Position numbers and translations under genes: made by a program
Shown here: piece by piece, positions 4,745 through 6,525 of the stretch
How positions within the stretch are numbered: the stretch's first letter is position 1
How the letters are laid out: the number at the start of each line of letters is the position of its first letter
Assembly (NCBI GenBank): GCA_003555335.1
Contig: PWHD01000016.1
Coordinates: forward strand, 1-6,525
Source: Mollicutes bacterium
GTDB lineage: Bacteria; Bacillota_I; Bacilli_A; Izemoplasmatales; Izemoplasmataceae
DNA length: 6,525 nucleotides
Reading direction: 5' to 3'
The notes under the pieces: generated by a model
Database searches by the model: none
What the model saw: only the letters and a program-made list of their open reading frames with translations
What the model was told of the DNA's origin: nothing

Positions 4745-4888
4745 ACTTTATAAAAGCACATTCCCATCAGTCCGGGCGACCGAAGGGAACAGTTCTGCGT
4801 TTGTTCAACGCAGCACCAGCGATGTGCTTCGGCGTCGGTCCCTTTCCCTTTCGGTACTCTTGACCGGACGCAGCCTCTTTTATAAAGT
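4745..4888 (-). promoter_or_regulatory. Lysine riboswitch (L box) aptamer
   Basis: Helix P1 is a perfect 12-bp pairing of 4888-4877 with 4756-4745. Inside it, on the minus strand, come AGAGGCTGCGTC, the loop-E-like CAAGAGTA, AAGGGAAAGGGACC, GACGCCGAAGC, GCTGG, a GCGTTGAACAAACGC helix (P4) and a TTCCC/GGGAA helix (P5) enclosing GGACTG. GCGTC and GACGC form P2. These match the order and conserved bases of the L box known from Bacillus lysC. When lysine binds, P1 is stabilised, the downstream terminator forms and expression of the amidohydrolase falls. Confidence 0.94.
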
Positions 4889-4903
4889 TTTCAATTTTAT
4901 TAG

Positions 4904-4932
4904 ATATTAACACAGGGGCCTTTCGATGTCAA
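4904..4932 (-). promoter_or_regulatory. Promoter of the lysine-riboswitch transcript
   Basis: A consensus TTGACA (4932-4927), a 17-nt spacer and TAATAT (4909-4904) with TG one base upstream form a strong sigma-A promoter. Transcription would start near 4897, a few bases before riboswitch helix P1, giving a leader of about 230 nt. Confidence 0.82.
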
Positions 4933-4960
4933 ATGAATGGATTTAAGTGCTTGGAAGTGT

Positions 4961-4979
4961 CTCACCCGCCAGTGGTGAG
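4961..4979 (-). other. 6-bp hairpin overlapping the alcohol dehydrogenase stop
   Basis: CTCACC (4961-4966) pairs with GGTGAG (4974-4979) around a 7-nt loop, and the TGA stop (4964-4962) is inside. No T-run follows, so it would be only a weak terminator before the riboswitch promoter. Confidence 0.35.
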
Positions 4980-6161
4980 GACGTGCTTGTAGAGGGATTC
5001 GATCTCTTTTTTTGTAAGGATTCTCGGGACCGGGTAAAGCGGATTGGCTTCCTTGGCGGCATTCTTGGCCATGAAGGAAATCTGTTTGACCGCTTCGACC
5101 CTGATGGTCTTGGGTATCCCCAGTCTGGCGTTCAGATCCTCGATTGCCTTGATGAAACCCGCGGCCTTTGAGGCGGCGGTATCTCCTTTGATATTGACGC
5201 ATTCGGCGAGTTCGCTCAGCCGGCGGTCCGCCTTGTGGCCATAGGCTCTCAGCACATGGGGCAACAAGATGGCATTCAAGTAGCCGTGCGGCAGATTGTA
5301 GACCCCGCCAAGCGCGTGTGCCATGGCATGCACATAACCGACATAGGCGCGGCGAAAGGCGAGGCCGCCCAGCATCGATGCATTCAACATGGCGCGTCTT
5401 GCGTCAAGGTCATCAGGCTGTTCCACGGCCCCGGGTAGGTTTTCAAACACAAGTTGGACCGCTTCTTTCGCCCGTTTTTTTGTCAAAGAGGTGATGCCTT
5501 TGTTCACAAAGGATTCAACCGCGTGTGAAAGCACATCGAGACCGCTGTTGATGGTGACGTCTTTCGGCAGGCTGGTGGTGAGGGCGGCATCGAGCACTGC
5601 GACTTTCGGGATGAGGGAGAAATCATTGATCGTATATTTCTTCTTTGTCTTCTCATCAGTGACCACAGCGGTCAGTGTGACTTCGCTGCCGCTGCCCGCC
5701 GTGGTCGGAATCGCAATGAGGGGTGGGAGGCGTCTTCTGATTTTCATCAACCCCTCCATCTTCTGGATGGATTTTCCGGGTTTCGCCACCCGCGCACCGA
5801 TGATCTTGGCCGCATCGATGACCGAACCGCCGCCGAGGGCGAGGATGGCGTCTGATTTTGTCTGTTTGAATTGTTTGAGACCGGCTTCGATATCCATGAT
5901 GGTCGGATTGGCCCTGATCTCGTGGTAGACCGTGTGGCCGATGCCGGCTTTATCGAATTCCTGTTTGAACCCCTCGAGCAATCCGGCCTTCAAAACACCT
6001 GCATCGGTCACGATGAAGATGTTTTGAAGTTTTTGTTCCTTAATGTATTGTGTGAGCGGAATCGCGGTTTCTTCGCCTTCGATGATTTTTGGCGTGCGGT
6101 AGGGCATGAACCGTTGCAGGAATCTTGTCAGATACTGAAAAAAACGAAATAGGATACGCAT
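4962..6161 (-). CDS. Iron-containing alcohol dehydrogenase, 399 aa
   Basis: A complete group III (Fe-dependent) alcohol dehydrogenase. The NAD(P)-binding half carries ALGGGSVIDAAK (108-119) and IPTTAGSGSE (151-160). The metal-binding half has probable iron ligands D209 and H213 in GLDVLSHAVESF, H278 in GYVHAMAHALG and H292 in NLPHGYLNAILLPH; the spacing matches FucO-type enzymes. It interconverts an alcohol and an aldehyde with NAD(P)H in the cytoplasm, likely during fermentation; the substrate cannot be read from sequence. A basic, aromatic stretch of about 25 residues (MRILFRFFQYLTRFLQRF, then MPYRTPK) precedes the usual domain. From memory, similar extensions occur in some Bacillota homologues. 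AGGAGG lies 8 nt before ATG 6161, so this start is firm. It is separated from the upstream gene by a terminator. Confidence 0.93.
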   Translation of the reverse strand: MRILFRFFQYLTRFLQRFMPYRTPKIIEGEETAIPLTQYIKEQKLQNIFIVTDAGVLKAGLLEGFKQEFDKAGIGHTVYHEIRANPTIMDIEAGLKQFKQTKSDAILALGGGSVIDAAKIIGARVAKPGKSIQKMEGLMKIRRRLPPLIAIPTTAGSGSEVTLTAVVTDEKTKKKYTINDFSLIPKVAVLDAALTTSLPKDVTINSGLDVLSHAVESFVNKGITSLTKKRAKEAVQLVFENLPGAVEQPDDLDARRAMLNASMLGGLAFRRAYVGYVHAMAHALGGVYNLPHGYLNAILLPHVLRAYGHKADRRLSELAECVNIKGDTAASKAAGFIKAIEDLNARLGIPKTIRVEAVKQISFMAKNAAKEANPLYPVPRILTKKEIESLYKHVLTTGG

Positions 6162-6213
6162 GGTGAAACCCTCCTTTTATGCCGGAACACGCTTCTTACG
6201 ATGACATGAAGAG

Positions 6214-6239
6214 AAAAAAGCCTTCTATCAAGGCCTTTT
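6214..6239 (-). terminator. Rho-independent terminator of the thioredoxin-like gene
   Basis: GCCTT (6220-6224) pairs with AAGGC (6230-6234) around a 5-nt loop, extended by A-T pairs and followed on the minus strand by six T (6219-6214). It begins 5 nt after the stop codon at 6244. Confidence 0.85.
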
Positions 6240-6243
6240 GACA

Positions 6244-6480
6244 TTACTGTTCCAGAAGTTTCTTTTTGAGTTCCTTTTTGGTCGCGACTCGGCCTTGGAC
6301 GATGACCTCGCCGTCGACGGTCACCGCCGGTGTCTGCATGATGCCCATTTCACCGATTTCCGTGACATCCTGGATTTTCTTGATCTCCGCTTCGAGTCCG
6401 AGTTCTTCCACCGCTTTTCGAACGTGTTTTTCTGTCAGTTCGCATTTCTTGCATCCGGGTCCGAGAATTCTTATAACCAT
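6244..6480 (-). CDS. Small CxxC thioredoxin-fold protein (redox-active disulfide family), 78 aa
   Basis: The product matches the short thioredoxin-fold family known from archaeal MTH895 and many anaerobes. Strand one (MVIRILG) leads into GCKKC, giving redox cysteines C10 and C13. A helix (EKHVRKAVEELG), a short strand, then QTPAVTVDG with the conserved cis-proline at P51, and a final helix (TKKELKKKLLE) complete the fold. At 78 residues it is normal for this family and shorter than classical thioredoxin. It probably exchanges disulfides in the cytoplasm; its partner is unknown. AAGGAGG lies 6 nt before ATG 6480. It is monocistronic: a TATAAT lies upstream and a terminator downstream. Confidence 0.9.
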   Translation of the reverse strand: MVIRILGPGCKKCELTEKHVRKAVEELGLEAEIKKIQDVTEIGEMGIMQTPAVTVDGEVIVQGRVATKKELKKKLLEQ

Positions 6481-6510
6481 GATGGCCTCCTTGTTTTTTT
6501 CTTTAACCTT

Positions 6511-6516
6511 ATTATA
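6511..6516 (-). promoter_or_regulatory. -10 element of the thioredoxin-like gene
   Basis: A perfect TATAAT on the minus strand (6516-6511) lies 30 nt before the ATG at 6480. The matching -35 would fall at about 6534-6539, outside the window. Confidence 0.65.
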
Positions 6517-6525
6517 GTCGATTGG

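Noticed and set aside
4689..4910. The structured leader as a T-box or S-box element, or as a small plus-strand gene
   Set aside because: No T-box sequence or SAM-box core is present. The order AGAGG, AGAGTA, GCCGAAGC and GGACTG within a perfect P1 is that of the lysine riboswitch on the minus strand.

Overview
The window suggests a bacterium of the Bacillota/Mycoplasmatota group. Genes carry strong AGGAGG-type ribosome binding sites and sigma-A-like promoters, lysine is sensed by an L-box riboswitch, and the left end holds a peptide-pheromone locus of the Gram-positive RRNPP type. TGA, TAA and TAG all end genes here, so the code is standard rather than the mycoplasma code. By eye, genes from about 1500 rightwards are near half G+C, while most of 1-1360 is much more AT-rich.

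Left part (1-1462): a quorum-sensing-like cassette. A minus-strand regulator (214-1134) has an N-terminal Cro/C1-type helix-turn-helix and a long helical C-terminal part resembling the TPR-like receptor domain of PlcR/Rgg/NprR regulators. An in-frame TAG at codon 99 breaks it. Divergent from it is a 63-residue secreted precursor (1271-1462) with a signal peptide and two identical copies of FDDDELPEYVSL, the second forming the exact C-terminus. A 24-nt box (22 of 24 identical) lies upstream of the precursor promoter and again, in inverted orientation, past the regulator terminator. Both copies sit 19 nt from a -10-like hexamer. The left copy points to a target gene beyond the window edge. A 92-residue protein of unknown function (1515-1793) follows the precursor with no terminator between.

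Middle (1794-3440): two hairpins separate the convergent plus- and minus-strand genes. Minus-strand genes follow: a class I SAM methyltransferase with its own promoter, and two adjacent, mutually similar small three-helix membrane proteins ending at a strong terminator.

Right part (3525-6525), all minus strand: an M20 amidohydrolase behind a complete lysine riboswitch (consensus promoter, aptamer with perfect 12-bp P1, terminator), hence most likely N-acetyldiaminopimelate deacetylase of the acetylated lysine/DAP route; an iron-dependent alcohol dehydrogenase with a basic, aromatic N-terminal extension; and a small CxxC thioredoxin-fold protein. These right-hand genes look like ordinary core functions. 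The novelty is concentrated in the left 1.5 kb.
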